Assembly (NCBI GenBank): GCA_964558465.1
Contig: CAZLEF010000003.1
Span: forward strand, 1-64,000
Source: JACJYC01 sp964558465
Lineage (GTDB): Bacteria > Bacteroidota > Bacteroidia > Chitinophagales > Saprospiraceae
Length of the DNA stretch: 64,000 nucleotides
Reading direction: 5' to 3'
In this document: one piece after another, positions 1-8,120 of the stretch
Position numbering within the stretch: position 1 is the first letter of the stretch
How the letters are laid out: every line of letters begins with the position of its first letter
The notes under the pieces: generated by a model
What the model was told of the DNA's origin: nothing
What the model saw: only the letters and a program-made list of their open reading frames with translations
The model's database searches: none
Translations under genes and position numbers: made by a program

Positions 1-1
1 G

Positions 2-100
2 AAGATGAATAAAGAGGAGATGGAACAGTGGCTGGTGAAAGATCCGGCTGCAATTTTTGATTCAGGATATGTTCATGGGATTATAATTTGTTGGTGGTGA
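2..100 (+). CDS. 3' end of an unidentified gene (cut by window edge)
   Basis: An open frame enters from the left edge and stops at TGA 98-100. It reads as about 32 residues with a charged start (KMNKEEMEQW) and a hydrophobic, Trp-rich end (IIICWW). A good hairpin with a T-rich tail follows directly, which supports a real gene end. I do not recognise the family. An internal ATG at position 5 exists, so a tiny complete ORF is also possible. The last codons contain the 25-bp sequence that recurs at 309-333. Confidence 0.35.
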   Translation, partial: KMNKEEMEQWLVKDPAAIFDSGYVHGIIICWW

Positions 101-134
101 GTCGATTAGCTTTGTTTATCGACTCACTTCTTTT
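97..134 (+). terminator. Hairpin terminator after the left-edge gene
   Basis: GTGAGTCGAT (97-106) pairs perfectly with ATCGACTCAC (118-127) across an 11-nt loop and is followed by TTCTTTT. It overlaps the TGA at 98-100, so it fits as the intrinsic terminator of the plus-strand gene entering from the left. Confidence 0.6.
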
Positions 135-165
135 GAAGATCCTAAATTAAGATATAAAACGCGGC

Positions 166-194
166 AAAAAAAAAGCCGGCCAAATCAGCCGGCT
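166..194 (-). terminator. Intrinsic terminator, minus strand
   Basis: AGCCGGC (174-180) and GCCGGCT (188-194) form a 7-bp GC-rich stem. On the minus strand the stem is followed by nine T (A-run 166-174 on plus). It is well placed to end transcripts of the leftward LytTR/kinase operon, whose stop is 300 nt upstream in that direction. Confidence 0.6.
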
Positions 195-337
195 GAAAAT
201 GTTCATGGGATTAATGAAAGCACTAAATCACGCCGCTAAGGTAGGAAGTTTTTTCTTTTTTCCTAAAACTGCAGGAAAATTTTTTTTCTTCCTGACCTTT
301 TTCAATTTGGATATGTTCATGGGATTATAATTTATAC

Positions 338-367
338 AAGGCCGCTTAAAAATAAGCGGCCTTTTTT
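338..367 (+). terminator. Strong hairpin terminator
   Basis: AAGGCCGCTT (338-347) pairs perfectly with AAGCGGCCTT (354-363) and is followed by a T-run to 367. This is a textbook intrinsic terminator on the plus strand, but no plus-strand gene is visible just upstream. It may end a small RNA or act as part of the duplicated terminator region. Confidence 0.65.
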
Positions 368-500
368 ATTTTCCGGGCAGCGATTCCTCTTCCTCAGACG
401 TTAGCCAACCATAAGCCTTTTTCTCCCGGTAAAAGATTATTGGTTTTTAGTTGGTTTTGTTTGTTAGTAGGAGGGTGTAGCCTGGCTATACCCTTTTTGT

Positions 501-1238
501 TTAAATCCTGTTCGTGTTGATCATTTCCAACAACTCGTCCCGGTAGTTTTTTCCGATCGGAAGGTGTTTAGGTTGCCCTTTTTCCAGTACTTCCACCATA
601 TTGCCGACAATCGCCTCCACCTTGTCGAGGTTCACGATATAAGACCGGTGAATCCGTTTGAATTTGCTGAGCGGAAGTTTGTCCTCCAGGCTTTTCATGG
701 TCTGCAGGGTGATGACGCGGCTCGTTTCCATGCGGATGATCACGTAGTCTTTAAGGCCTTCAATGTATACAATATCCTTGAAATTGACCTTGACCAGCTT
801 CTTGTCTGCCTTTACGAAGAAATAATCTTCTTCTTCCGGCGCCGGCGCCGTACCGTGATCATGGTCGCGCCGTTGCAGGCCGATCATATCCATGGCCTTG
901 TTGACGGATTTCATAAACCGGTCAATGGAAATCGGCTTGAGCAGGTAATCAAGTGCATTCAACTCAAAACCTTCCACCGCATAATTTGGATAAGCCGTGG
1001 TAAAGATCACCAGCGGTTGTTTTGACAGGGTCTTCAAAAAATCAATCCCGGTGAGTTGCGGCATCTGAATATCCAGAAACATGAGGTCGATCTGGTGGTT
1101 TTTCAGCGTGTCATTGGCCTCAAAAGCATTGTTGCACTTCGCGATAAGTTTCAATTCAGGCGTTTTGGAAATATAAGTCTCCAGTACATCCTGGGCCAGC
1201 GGTTCGTCATCAACGATGATTACATTTATCATGATCAT
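501..1238 (-). CDS. LytTR-family response regulator
   Basis: A cytoplasmic DNA-binding response regulator of 243-245 residues. The receiver domain (about 1-125) has the acidic pair D10/D11, the phosphoacceptor D56 in LMFLDIQMP, a conserved T in FTTAYP and K in LLKPIS. A LytTR DNA-binding domain follows (about 140-240), with the typical FKRIHRSYIVNL segment. It is the downstream partner of the sensor kinase encoded 12 nt before it, so the two form an operon. The start is either ATG 1238 or ATG 1232 (MINVIIVDDEP); the second gives the usual N-terminus. Target genes cannot be read from the sequence. Confidence 0.95.
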   Translation of the reverse strand: MIMINVIIVDDEPLAQDVLETYISKTPELKLIAKCNNAFEANDTLKNHQIDLMFLDIQMPQLTGIDFLKTLSKQPLVIFTTAYPNYAVEGFELNALDYLLKPISIDRFMKSVNKAMDMIGLQRRDHDHGTAPAPEEEDYFFVKADKKLVKVNFKDIVYIEGLKDYVIIRMETSRVITLQTMKSLEDKLPLSKFKRIHRSYIVNLDKVEAIVGNMVEVLEKGQPKHLPIGKNYRDELLEMINTNRI

Positions 1239-1250
1239 TTTTTTTATGGT

Positions 1251-2309
1251 TCAGTCCAATTCCAGCAACAGGTTGACTGCATAGGAATTGGGATTGTCTT
1301 CAATTTTTAATTCGTACTGATTGGGGTAGAGCAGGTTGAGGCGCCGGTGAACATTGACCAATCCGATCCCGCCGCTGGGCCGGTTGTCCCGAACGGGGGC
1401 TGAATCCGGTTTGCTGTTTTCGATATTAAACTGGACGCGATTGTCGTCCACATCCAGCCGCACATGCACAAAACCATGCGAGATCTGATGGCTTAAGCCG
1501 TGCTTAAAACTGTTCTCCAGGAAGGGAATGAACATCAATGGCGCAATTTGCTGGTTCTTGATCGACCCGTTCACTTCGAACGTGATCTCCACTGCCCGGT
1601 TGGATTGCCGCAGCTTTTCCAGTTCAAGGTAATTCTGGATGTAGTTCACTTCCTTGCTTAAAGGTACACGCTTTTCGTTGCATTCATAGAGCATGTAACG
1701 CATCATTTCCGACAATTTGATCACGACATCCGGGGCCTGGTCGGATTTTTTTAGGGTAAGCGCATAAAGGTTGTTCAGGGTATTGAACAGAAAGTGCGGG
1801 TTGATCTGGGATTTCAGAAAACGCAGTTCGGACTGCATCGTCTGGGTAACCAATTCCTGTTTCTCCCCCACATGCCGGGCCCAATCGGTTACAATTTTTA
1901 CAATGGTTGAGATCGAAACCAGGAAAAAATTGATCAGAAACTGCGAATTGATATCTTTTATGAGGTTGTTCTGAAGCTTTGGAAAATCAGAAAACTTGAA
2001 ATAAAAGACGATCATTTTCAAAGGGGTAATAATAATGGCAGAAAGGACCAGGAGCAGGCCGTAGGTCATGAAACGGTTCTGGCTCAGGTAATTGGGCACC
2101 AGGTAATACAGGTTGAAATAGACCAGCAGTGCAAAAAAGAAAATATTGATCAGCTCGTTGGTAAAGGTGAAAAAAAAACCTTGCTGGATGCCTTCCGCGA
2201 TCATCAAAATAATCAGCAGGGTTACCCAGAATACCGAATGGGCAACCCTTCGGCGGTTTAACCATTCCAATACCTTCGGTCTGTTGTTATAATGGGCGAA
2301 AACACTCAT
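1251..2309 (-). CDS. LytS/YehU-type sensor histidine kinase
   Basis: A membrane histidine kinase of 352 residues. About four hydrophobic segments occupy residues 25-140. The His_kinase domain follows, with the phosphoacceptor H172 in INPHFLFN, and then a HATPase_c domain with an N-box (PFLENSFKHGL) and G-box (GGIGLVNV). I chose ATG 2309 (MSVFAHYNN). The frame stays open to 2402, but that extension (CTRNFCTFRPKNR and so on) is not protein-like. It shares an operon with the LytTR regulator 12 nt downstream and presumably phosphorylates it. There is no recognisable ligand domain, so the signal is unknown. Confidence 0.93.
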   Translation of the reverse strand: MSVFAHYNNRPKVLEWLNRRRVAHSVFWVTLLIILMIAEGIQQGFFFTFTNELINIFFFALLVYFNLYYLVPNYLSQNRFMTYGLLLVLSAIIITPLKMIVFYFKFSDFPKLQNNLIKDINSQFLINFFLVSISTIVKIVTDWARHVGEKQELVTQTMQSELRFLKSQINPHFLFNTLNNLYALTLKKSDQAPDVVIKLSEMMRYMLYECNEKRVPLSKEVNYIQNYLELEKLRQSNRAVEITFEVNGSIKNQQIAPLMFIPFLENSFKHGLSHQISHGFVHVRLDVDDNRVQFNIENSKPDSAPVRDNRPSGGIGLVNVHRRLNLLYPNQYELKIEDNPNSYAVNLLLELD

Positions 2310-2477
2310 GAAAATTTTGCAGGTCCTGTTTTTCGGTCGAAAAGTACAAAAATTTCTCGTGCAGGCGACGCTTTGCACACTTTTACCCTTATTGACCTCC
2401 AACTTTAAAACACTTTTAGCGAAACGCTGTTTGTATAAATGTTATTTTAAAATGGCCCGTGCCTCCAAAACCTTGAT

Positions 2478-3095
2478 ATGGCATCCGTAAAAACAATGAC
2501 CAAAACCGTTGACAGCGAATCCAACGGCGCGCTGAGTTTAAAAAATATGATCACCGGATTTACTTCCATCATCGAAGAAGTGGGGGAGGATATATCCCGG
2601 GAAGGGTTGATGAAAACCCCCGAACGCGCCGCCAAAGCCATGCAGTTCCTGACCCAGGGTTACCATCAGGATGCAGCCGCCATCCTGCGCTCAGCCATGT
2701 TCCGCGAAGAATACAGCGAAATGGTCCTGGTCAAGGACATTGAACTCTATTCCCTTTGTGAACACCATATGCTGCCTTTTTTTGGAAAGGCGCATGTCGC
2801 TTATATCCCAAACGGCTATATCGTCGGCCTCAGCAAACTCCCCCGCGTGATCGATGTCTTTGCCCGTCGCCTTCAGGTACAGGAAAGGTTGACCGACCAG
2901 ATCCTGCGTTGCATCGATTCAACCCTCAACCCGCTGGGGGTAGCGGTGGTGATCGAAGCCCGGCATATGTGCATGATGATGCGGGGCGTTCAGAAACAAA
3001 ACTCCGTAACCACCACTTCCGCCTTCACCGGCGCCTTCCAGCAATTTGAAACCCGCAATGAATTTTTAAAACTCATCGGAACGAAATTGCATTAA
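2478..3095 (+). CDS. folE: GTP cyclohydrolase I
   Basis: Converts GTP to dihydroneopterin triphosphate, the first step of folate/pterin synthesis. At 205 residues it has normal length. The zinc ligands match the family: C94 and H97 in SLCEHHMLPF, and C165 in EARHMCMMMRG. GLSKLPR, RRLQVQERLT and TTTSAFTG are the other signature segments. ATG 2478 is used; ATG 2496 (MTKTVDSES) is a possible alternative. The gene is divergent from the LytS kinase and stands alone. A repeat-rich spacer follows the stop. Confidence 0.97.
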   Translation: MASVKTMTKTVDSESNGALSLKNMITGFTSIIEEVGEDISREGLMKTPERAAKAMQFLTQGYHQDAAAILRSAMFREEYSEMVLVKDIELYSLCEHHMLPFFGKAHVAYIPNGYIVGLSKLPRVIDVFARRLQVQERLTDQILRCIDSTLNPLGVAVVIEARHMCMMMRGVQKQNSVTTTSAFTGAFQQFETRNEFLKLIGTKLH

Positions 3096-3097
3096 AT

Positions 3098-3200
3098 CAA
3101 TTGGATTGATTCGGATGATTCGAATGATTCGAATGATTCGATTTTCAGGCTTCGAATCAACGCATCAACGCATCAACAAATCAACAATTGATTTGATTGT
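3098..3200. repeat. GATTCGAAT / ATCAACGC word repeats, inverted
   Basis: The spacer after folE holds repeated GATTCGAAT-like words followed by ATCAACGC/ATCAACAA words. The left part is roughly the reverse complement of the right part, so the tract can fold on itself. The ATCAACGCATCAACAAATC wording reappears at 30711-30730, 35317-35333, 39757-39774 and, inverted, at 47810-47830. Confidence 0.6.
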
Positions 3201-3304
3201 TCCCCCGTCCAAAAAAGGGAATAAATTTTGACCGGGATTTCCTGAATTTCCAATGATTACCTATCATTGCATCCAGGCAGGAGGAACTGTCCAAAGGGGC
3301 CTTT

Positions 3305-3397
3305 GGGGAGGAATCGAGGAATCGATTATTGAGGAACCGAAAGATGCTGGTTGGATCCCTCAGTTCCTCAATTCCTCAGTTCCTCAGTTCCTCATCC
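3305..3397. repeat. GAGGAATC / TTCCTCAG inverted word repeats
   Basis: Two or three GAGGAATCGA-type words are followed, after a short loop, by four TTCCTCA-type words, giving an imperfect hairpin just upstream of fabD. The same GAGGAATCGAGGAACC wording occurs at 29346-29385. The tract happens to be open in the fabD frame but is not part of the enzyme. Confidence 0.6.
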
Positions 3398-3420
3398 ACC
3401 TGAAATTATTCAATATCCGC

Positions 3421-4299
3421 ATGAAGGCATACGTTTTCCCGGGCCAGGGCGCCCAATTCGAAGGCATGGGCAAAGACCTTTACGAAGGTTCCAAAACAGC
3501 CAGGGATCTGTTCGAACAAGCCAATGAAATCCTGGGCTTCCGGATCTCCGACGTCATGTTTGACGGTTCGGCTGAAGACCTTCGCCAGACCCGCATTACC
3601 CAACCCGCTATTTTCCTGCACTCTATCGCAGCGGCAGGTGCAGCAGGCGACGTGTTCAGGCCCGATCTGGCAGCCGGCCATTCCCTCGGTGAGTTTTCAG
3701 CGCTGGTAGCTGCCGGCGCGCTGACCTTCGAGGACGGCCTTTCTCTCGTTTACAAACGGGCGATGGCCATGCAAAAAGCCTGCGAAATGACAGAAGGAAC
3801 CATGGCCGCTATTGTAGGCGTCGACGACGAAGTGGTTGAACGGATTTGTGCAGGTATCAACCAGGCAATTGTCGTACCGGCCAATTATAATACGCCCGGA
3901 CAACTCGTGATCTCCGGCAGCATGGCGGGCGTGGAACGCGCGGCAGCCCAATTGGCCGAACAAGGCGCCCGCACGGTCATGCTGGCAGTCGGCGGCGCTT
4001 TTCATTCCCCCTTGATGGCCCCGGCCAAAGAGGAACTCCGGGCGGCCATCGAACAGGCGGTCTTCAGGCAGCCCGCTTGCCCGGTGTTTCAAAATGTGGA
4101 CGCCCTGCCTTATACCGACCCCGACCGGATCAAACAAAACCTGATCGACCAACTGACAGCGCCGGTGCGCTGGACACAAACCATGAAGAATATGATCGCC
4201 GCCGGCGCAACCGAGTTCGTGGAGGTGGGTGGCAACGGAAAGGTCCTTCAAGGGCTGGTCAAAAAACTCGACAGGGCTATGCCGACCTCCAAAATCTGA
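3421..4299 (+). CDS. fabD: Malonyl-CoA:ACP transacylase
   Basis: Transfers malonyl from CoA to acyl carrier protein for fatty-acid synthesis. The protein has 292 residues starting MKAYVFPGQGAQ, which is the standard start. The nucleophile S88 lies in GHSLGE and the catalytic H195 in GGAFHSPLM, with R113 in YKRAMAMQ. The frame is open back to 3253, but that part is the word-repeat spacer, so ATG 3421 is the start. No other fab gene is adjacent. YqgE follows 140 nt downstream. Confidence 0.97.
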   Translation: MKAYVFPGQGAQFEGMGKDLYEGSKTARDLFEQANEILGFRISDVMFDGSAEDLRQTRITQPAIFLHSIAAAGAAGDVFRPDLAAGHSLGEFSALVAAGALTFEDGLSLVYKRAMAMQKACEMTEGTMAAIVGVDDEVVERICAGINQAIVVPANYNTPGQLVISGSMAGVERAAAQLAEQGARTVMLAVGGAFHSPLMAPAKEELRAAIEQAVFRQPACPVFQNVDALPYTDPDRIKQNLIDQLTAPVRWTQTMKNMIAAGATEFVEVGGNGKVLQGLVKKLDRAMPTSKI

Positions 4300-4439
4300 T
4301 GCCCTCCGGAAGGCGGAGTTGTTTTTGTGGAAAGAAAAACGCAACTTTGCTCTGACCACGTTCCCGGGAACCGGCTGTTGCAGATTTCGATTTTTTCCGA
4401 TTCCCTGCGTGGCAATTCCTCAAACAGAAGAATGACCGA

Positions 4440-5000
4440 ATGGACGATCGTATAATCCAACCCGGCAAGGTCTTATTGGCCGAACCTTACATGCTTGACC
4501 CGCATTTCAAACGCGCAGCCATCCTGCTTTGCAACCACAATGAAGAAGGCAGCTTCGGCCTGATCATGAACAAGCAGGTTAAAAAACTGAAGATCGATGA
4601 TGTAGTGGATAATTTTCCGGAATTCAACGCCCCCATGTTCTACGGCGGCCCGGTGCAGACCGATACGCTCCATTTTTTTCACAATGTGGGCGATCTGCTG
4701 GAAGAAAGCATCAAGATCGTTGATGGCGTTTACTGGGGCGGTAATTTCGAAAAACTCAAATTTTTAATCGCTTCCAATCTGATCCTGCCCCATAATATCC
4801 GCTTTTTTATGGGCTACTCAGGCTGGGGGGAAGGCCAACTCCAGGACGAACTCACTTACGGTTCCTGGGTCATGACCGACATGGACCCGAATTACCTTTT
4901 CAAGATCAAACCGGAAAACCTCTGGAAACAAGCCATGCAAAACAAGGGCGACCATTATACGGTCATCGCCCAGATGCCGGAGGATATGAATTGGAACTGA
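4440..5000 (+). CDS. YqgE/AlgH family protein
   Basis: A 186-residue member of the YqgE/AlgH (DUF179) family, full length. The family hallmarks are visible: PGKVLLAEPYM near the start, NEEGSFGLIMNK, FYGGPVQTD in the middle, and FMGYSGWGEGQL with the Trp-rich C-terminal part. The biochemical role is not established for the family. The gene is convergent with the M23 peptidase gene, and the two are separated by a double REP-like hairpin that may serve as a two-way terminator. Confidence 0.93.
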   Translation: MDDRIIQPGKVLLAEPYMLDPHFKRAAILLCNHNEEGSFGLIMNKQVKKLKIDDVVDNFPEFNAPMFYGGPVQTDTLHFFHNVGDLLEESIKIVDGVYWGGNFEKLKFLIASNLILPHNIRFFMGYSGWGEGQLQDELTYGSWVMTDMDPNYLFKIKPENLWKQAMQNKGDHYTVIAQMPEDMNWN

Positions 5001-5011
5001 TACTGGATGCT

Positions 5012-5064
5012 GGCCACGCCTGTGGCGTGGTGGATGCTGGATGTTGGCCACGCCTGTGGCGTGG
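5012..5064. repeat. Two tandem REP-like palindromes
   Basis: CCACGCC-TGT-GGCGTGG occurs at 5014-5030 and 5048-5064, each embedded in a GGATGCTGG-type context. The two units are direct repeats 34 bp apart and lie between convergent genes. The same palindrome occurs at 21692-21708 (loop ATA), 30686-30702, 35193-35208 (2-nt loop), 35291-35307 and 47838-47854, and in a decayed form at 38471-38487. It behaves like a dispersed REP element. Confidence 0.8.
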
Positions 5065-5103
5065 TGGATGCTGGATCCAGAATCTAGCATCAAGGAACTA
5101 GCA

Positions 5104-6462
5104 TCAAGGATTCCCCACCCTGCTCTCCGCTTCCTCAGCAACCGCCAGTTTCGGCTCAACCCCCTTCAACATTTCAAGGTATTGGTCGCGCAATAGAGCA
5201 AAGGCCGGCATATCGCTTTCCGAAAGCGGTTCGGCAGGCGGGAAATTGAGGTTGAGGTGGTTCACCTGCTGGCCGTTCTTCCAGAAGCGGAAACACACAT
5301 GCGGGCCGGTAGCCAGCCCCGTGGACCCGACGTAACCGATTACATCGCTCTGGCTGACCCTGGCGCCTACGTGTATGCCTTTGGCAAAACCCTGCATGTG
5401 GAGGTACTGGGTTTCGTAGGTTTCGTCGTGACGGATCTTGACAAAATTGCCGTTGCCGGAAGTATAACTGGCCGCGATAACCGTACCCGAACCCACTGCC
5501 ATAATGGGCGTACCGTACGGCGCAGCATAATCGGTGCCAAAATGCGGGCGGTTGTATTTCAGGATCGGATGGAACCTGTTGAGGTTGTAATAAGAGGAGA
5601 TGCGGCTGTATTTTACGGGCGCCTTCAGAAAAGAAGTTTTCATCGGGCGGCCTTCAAGATTATAGTACCCTTTTTCTTTGCCGTTGTCGAAAAAGATCGC
5701 ATAAAACTCTTTTTCCCCGGTTTTGTAAATGGCGGCGCTGACCTGGCCGACACCAACTTCCTTGCCCTCTACAAATTTCTGATCATATACCAGTTTGAAC
5801 TCGTCTCCTTTTTGCAGGTGGTGAAAGTCGACGCTCCATTGCAGGGCATCTTCCATTTTATCCGCCAGTTCAAAACTCATGCCCTGATCCGTCATGGTTT
5901 TCCACAGGGAAGATTCGATCACGCCTGCCGAAGTGCGGGTCTCGGTAATGATCTCCCGTTGGATTCTTTCAACTTTCAGGTCGCCCTTCAGGTTAAAAAC
6001 CACATATTCGTAAACGCTTGGCTCATAAATGAAATAATCTGCGCGCCGGGCGCTGTCTTTCGTGAGCACCATATAAGGCTTTCCTGCCTGCATCTTGCGG
6101 ATATCAAAGACAGAACGGGCATTGGCTGCCAGTTGCTCGATATCGGCATACGACAGGTTGTGTCTGAGCAGAATGTCGGAAAGGAAAGCTCCGTTTTGAA
6201 TGGTGTTTTCGAAAACCTGGAAGGTATCCAGGGCAAAACCGTATTTGAGCGTGGGTTTGACAATGGAGAAAGCCCCCAGTTCAACCTTGGGTGGCTGGAG
6301 GCCGAGGGATTGCTGAATGCCCCGGTTATCCGAAGAGAACCACCACCCTGCAAACAAGGCGGCGCCGACGAGGCTGGTAAAGGTTCCGTTTAAAATGGTT
6401 GTTCGTTTACGCGTATAAAAACGGCTGATGGAATGCCAGAGCGATTTCAGTTTAAGGTTCAC
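5104..6462 (-). CDS. M23 family metallopeptidase (LytM-type)
   Basis: A 452-residue envelope peptidoglycan hydrolase. One membrane anchor (about 28-43) is followed by a periplasmic region with an Opacity/LysM-like linker (about 75-290) and the M23 domain (about 290-410). H307 and D311 in HFGTD are zinc ligands. At the usual HxH site the sequence is GPHVCF (H388, C390), so the canonical second histidine, normally a zinc ligand, is cysteine. I believe this variant recurs in Bacteroidota M23 proteins, which argues against a dead enzyme. Start ATG 6462 gives a basic cytoplasmic N-terminus. Confidence 0.93.
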   Translation of the reverse strand: MNLKLKSLWHSISRFYTRKRTTILNGTFTSLVGAALFAGWWFSSDNRGIQQSLGLQPPKVELGAFSIVKPTLKYGFALDTFQVFENTIQNGAFLSDILLRHNLSYADIEQLAANARSVFDIRKMQAGKPYMVLTKDSARRADYFIYEPSVYEYVVFNLKGDLKVERIQREIITETRTSAGVIESSLWKTMTDQGMSFELADKMEDALQWSVDFHHLQKGDEFKLVYDQKFVEGKEVGVGQVSAAIYKTGEKEFYAIFFDNGKEKGYYNLEGRPMKTSFLKAPVKYSRISSYYNLNRFHPILKYNRPHFGTDYAAPYGTPIMAVGSGTVIAASYTSGNGNFVKIRHDETYETQYLHMQGFAKGIHVGARVSQSDVIGYVGSTGLATGPHVCFRFWKNGQQVNHLNLNFPPAEPLSESDMPAFALLRDQYLEMLKGVEPKLAVAEEAESRVGNP

Positions 6463-6873
6463 AATGAACGGTTTTAGTGAAATAATCCTTCAATTCAATG
6501 CCTCCTGTTGACCTACACTTCACGGGATTATTGGAGCGGCGTCCGCCGGTAGTTTGTTGCGTGTATTTGTGTAATTTGCTAGTTAATAAGGTATATTTGT
6601 CAGACCGGGGAGCCGCAAATATATAAATCGCTTCCTTATTTCAGCCATTCTTTTGTTAAAAGTTTTCCACATCGGGGTAAATGAAGCTTTGTTCATGATG
6701 GTTCATGGTGGTTCATGATGGTTCATAGTGGTTCATGGTGGTTGGCCGTTCACAACAACCCCAAACAACCCCAAACCATTCCAAACCACCCCAAACAACC
6801 CCAAACCATTCCACCCCCCCCCTCCATTACCTCATTCCAAAGGCAAACCCTATCTTTGCCGCAAAGTCTGATT
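6463..6873. promoter_or_regulatory. Divergent promoter region plus word repeats
   Basis: No gene is seen here. TATATTTG on plus (6592-6599) and on minus (complement of 6616-6623) fit the Bacteroidota -7 box TAnnTTTG; the minus one could drive the M23 gene. From 6694 to 6835 the spacer has repeated GGTTCATGGTG words, then CCCCAAACAA and CCATTCCAAA words. A further TATCTTTG at 6851-6858 lies 15 nt before purM and is its likely promoter. Confidence 0.5.
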
Positions 6874-8049
6874 ATGCCGCAAAAATCCCTGTACGACCAA
6901 AGGGGGGTTTCCGCCTCCAAAAGTGAAGTGCATGAAGCCATCCGGAACCTGGACAAGGGTATTTTCCCCAACGCTTTCTGTAAGATTCTGCCGGATATTG
7001 CGGGCGGCGACCCCGGTTACTGCAACCTCATGCACGCAGATACCGCAGGCACCAAAACCAGCCTGGCTTATATTTACTGGCGGGAAACCGGCGATTTGTC
7101 CGTCTGGAAGGGCATTGCCCAGGATGCTATTGTGATGAACCTGGATGATATGGCCTGTGCAGGCTGCTGCGACCGGATTATCCTTTCTTCCACCATCGGC
7201 CGGAACAAACACCTCATTCCCGGAGAAGTGATCAGCACCCTCATCCAGGCCACCGTCGACATCATCGGCAGTCTCGGGCAATACGGCGTGGAAATATTTC
7301 TTGCCGGCGGCGAAACAGCGGATGTGGGCGATATCGTGCGTACGGTCGATGTGGGGTATACCGCATTCGGCCGGATGAAAAGATCGGAGGTCATCGAAGT
7401 CCGGATCCAACCGGGTGACGTCATCATCGGGCTGAGCAGTTTCGGGCAGGCTGTTTACGAAACGGAGTACAACGGCGGCATGGGCAGCAACGGGTTGACC
7501 TCCGCCAGGCACGATATTTTCCAAAAGGCCTACGCAGACAAATACCCCGAGAGTTTTGATCCAAATACCGCCCGCGAGGTGGTTTATTCCGGCTCCAAAC
7601 GGCTTACAGATCTGGTGGAAGCAGAGGGCCGGCGCATTACCGCAGGCAAACTGGTCCTTTCACCTACCCGCTCCTACCTTCCGGTACTTAAACCCCTGAT
7701 CGATGAACACCGGGATAAGATACACGGGCTTATCCATTGTACGGGCGGCGGACAGTCCAAAGCGCTTAAATTTCTGCACGGCGTCAAAGCCGTCAAAAAC
7801 AACCTGTTCGAACCGCCTGCTTTGTTCCGCATGATCCGGGAAGAATCCAATGCCACCTGGCAGGAGATGTACCAGGTCTTCAATATGGGCCACAGAATGG
7901 AGGTTTACCTCGCTGAAAAAGACGCTCCGCTGGTGATGGATATGGCCGCCAAAATGGGCGTGGAAGCCCGGGTGGTGGGCCATGTGGAAGCAGCGGACCG
8001 CCCTTCGGTGGAGGTTTCGGGGCCGTCCGGGGTGTATAGGTACCACTAA
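6874..8049 (+). CDS. purM: Phosphoribosylformylglycinamidine cyclo-ligase (AIR synthase)
   Basis: Closes the imidazole ring to give aminoimidazole ribonucleotide in purine synthesis. The protein has 391 residues with the PurM-like N-domain (substrate loop around HADTAGTKTS, DIVMNLDDM-like segment, AGGETADVGD) and C-domain (HCTGGGQSK). It corresponds to the longer Bacteroidota-type PurM. ATG 6874 (MPQKSLYDQRGVS) is the family start. The open frame reaches back to 6715 only because the word-repeat spacer lacks stops. It stands apart from other pur genes and is followed by nth. Confidence 0.93.
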   Translation: MPQKSLYDQRGVSASKSEVHEAIRNLDKGIFPNAFCKILPDIAGGDPGYCNLMHADTAGTKTSLAYIYWRETGDLSVWKGIAQDAIVMNLDDMACAGCCDRIILSSTIGRNKHLIPGEVISTLIQATVDIIGSLGQYGVEIFLAGGETADVGDIVRTVDVGYTAFGRMKRSEVIEVRIQPGDVIIGLSSFGQAVYETEYNGGMGSNGLTSARHDIFQKAYADKYPESFDPNTAREVVYSGSKRLTDLVEAEGRRITAGKLVLSPTRSYLPVLKPLIDEHRDKIHGLIHCTGGGQSKALKFLHGVKAVKNNLFEPPALFRMIREESNATWQEMYQVFNMGHRMEVYLAEKDAPLVMDMAAKMGVEARVVGHVEAADRPSVEVSGPSGVYRYH

Positions 8050-8120
8050 GAGCACTAATTTGCCATTATTTTATCTTAGTGTTCCTTAGTGAACTTAGTG
8101 GTGAAAAAAAATCCCCTGCA

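Larger units (their letters stand above)
65..333 (+). repeat. Triplicated ATGTTCATGGGATTA word
   Basis: The 15-mer ATGTTCATGGGATTA occurs at 69-83, 199-213 and 313-327. The first and third copies extend to an exact 25-bp match (65-89 and 309-333). Every copy lies next to a stable hairpin. The first copy is the end of a coding frame and the others are intergenic, so this looks like local duplication of a gene-end/terminator segment. No other gene is visible between 101 and 500. Confidence 0.6.

Noticed and set aside
5257..6393. Plus-strand frame of 378 codons
   Set aside because: It is antisense to the M23 peptidase and shows no domain.
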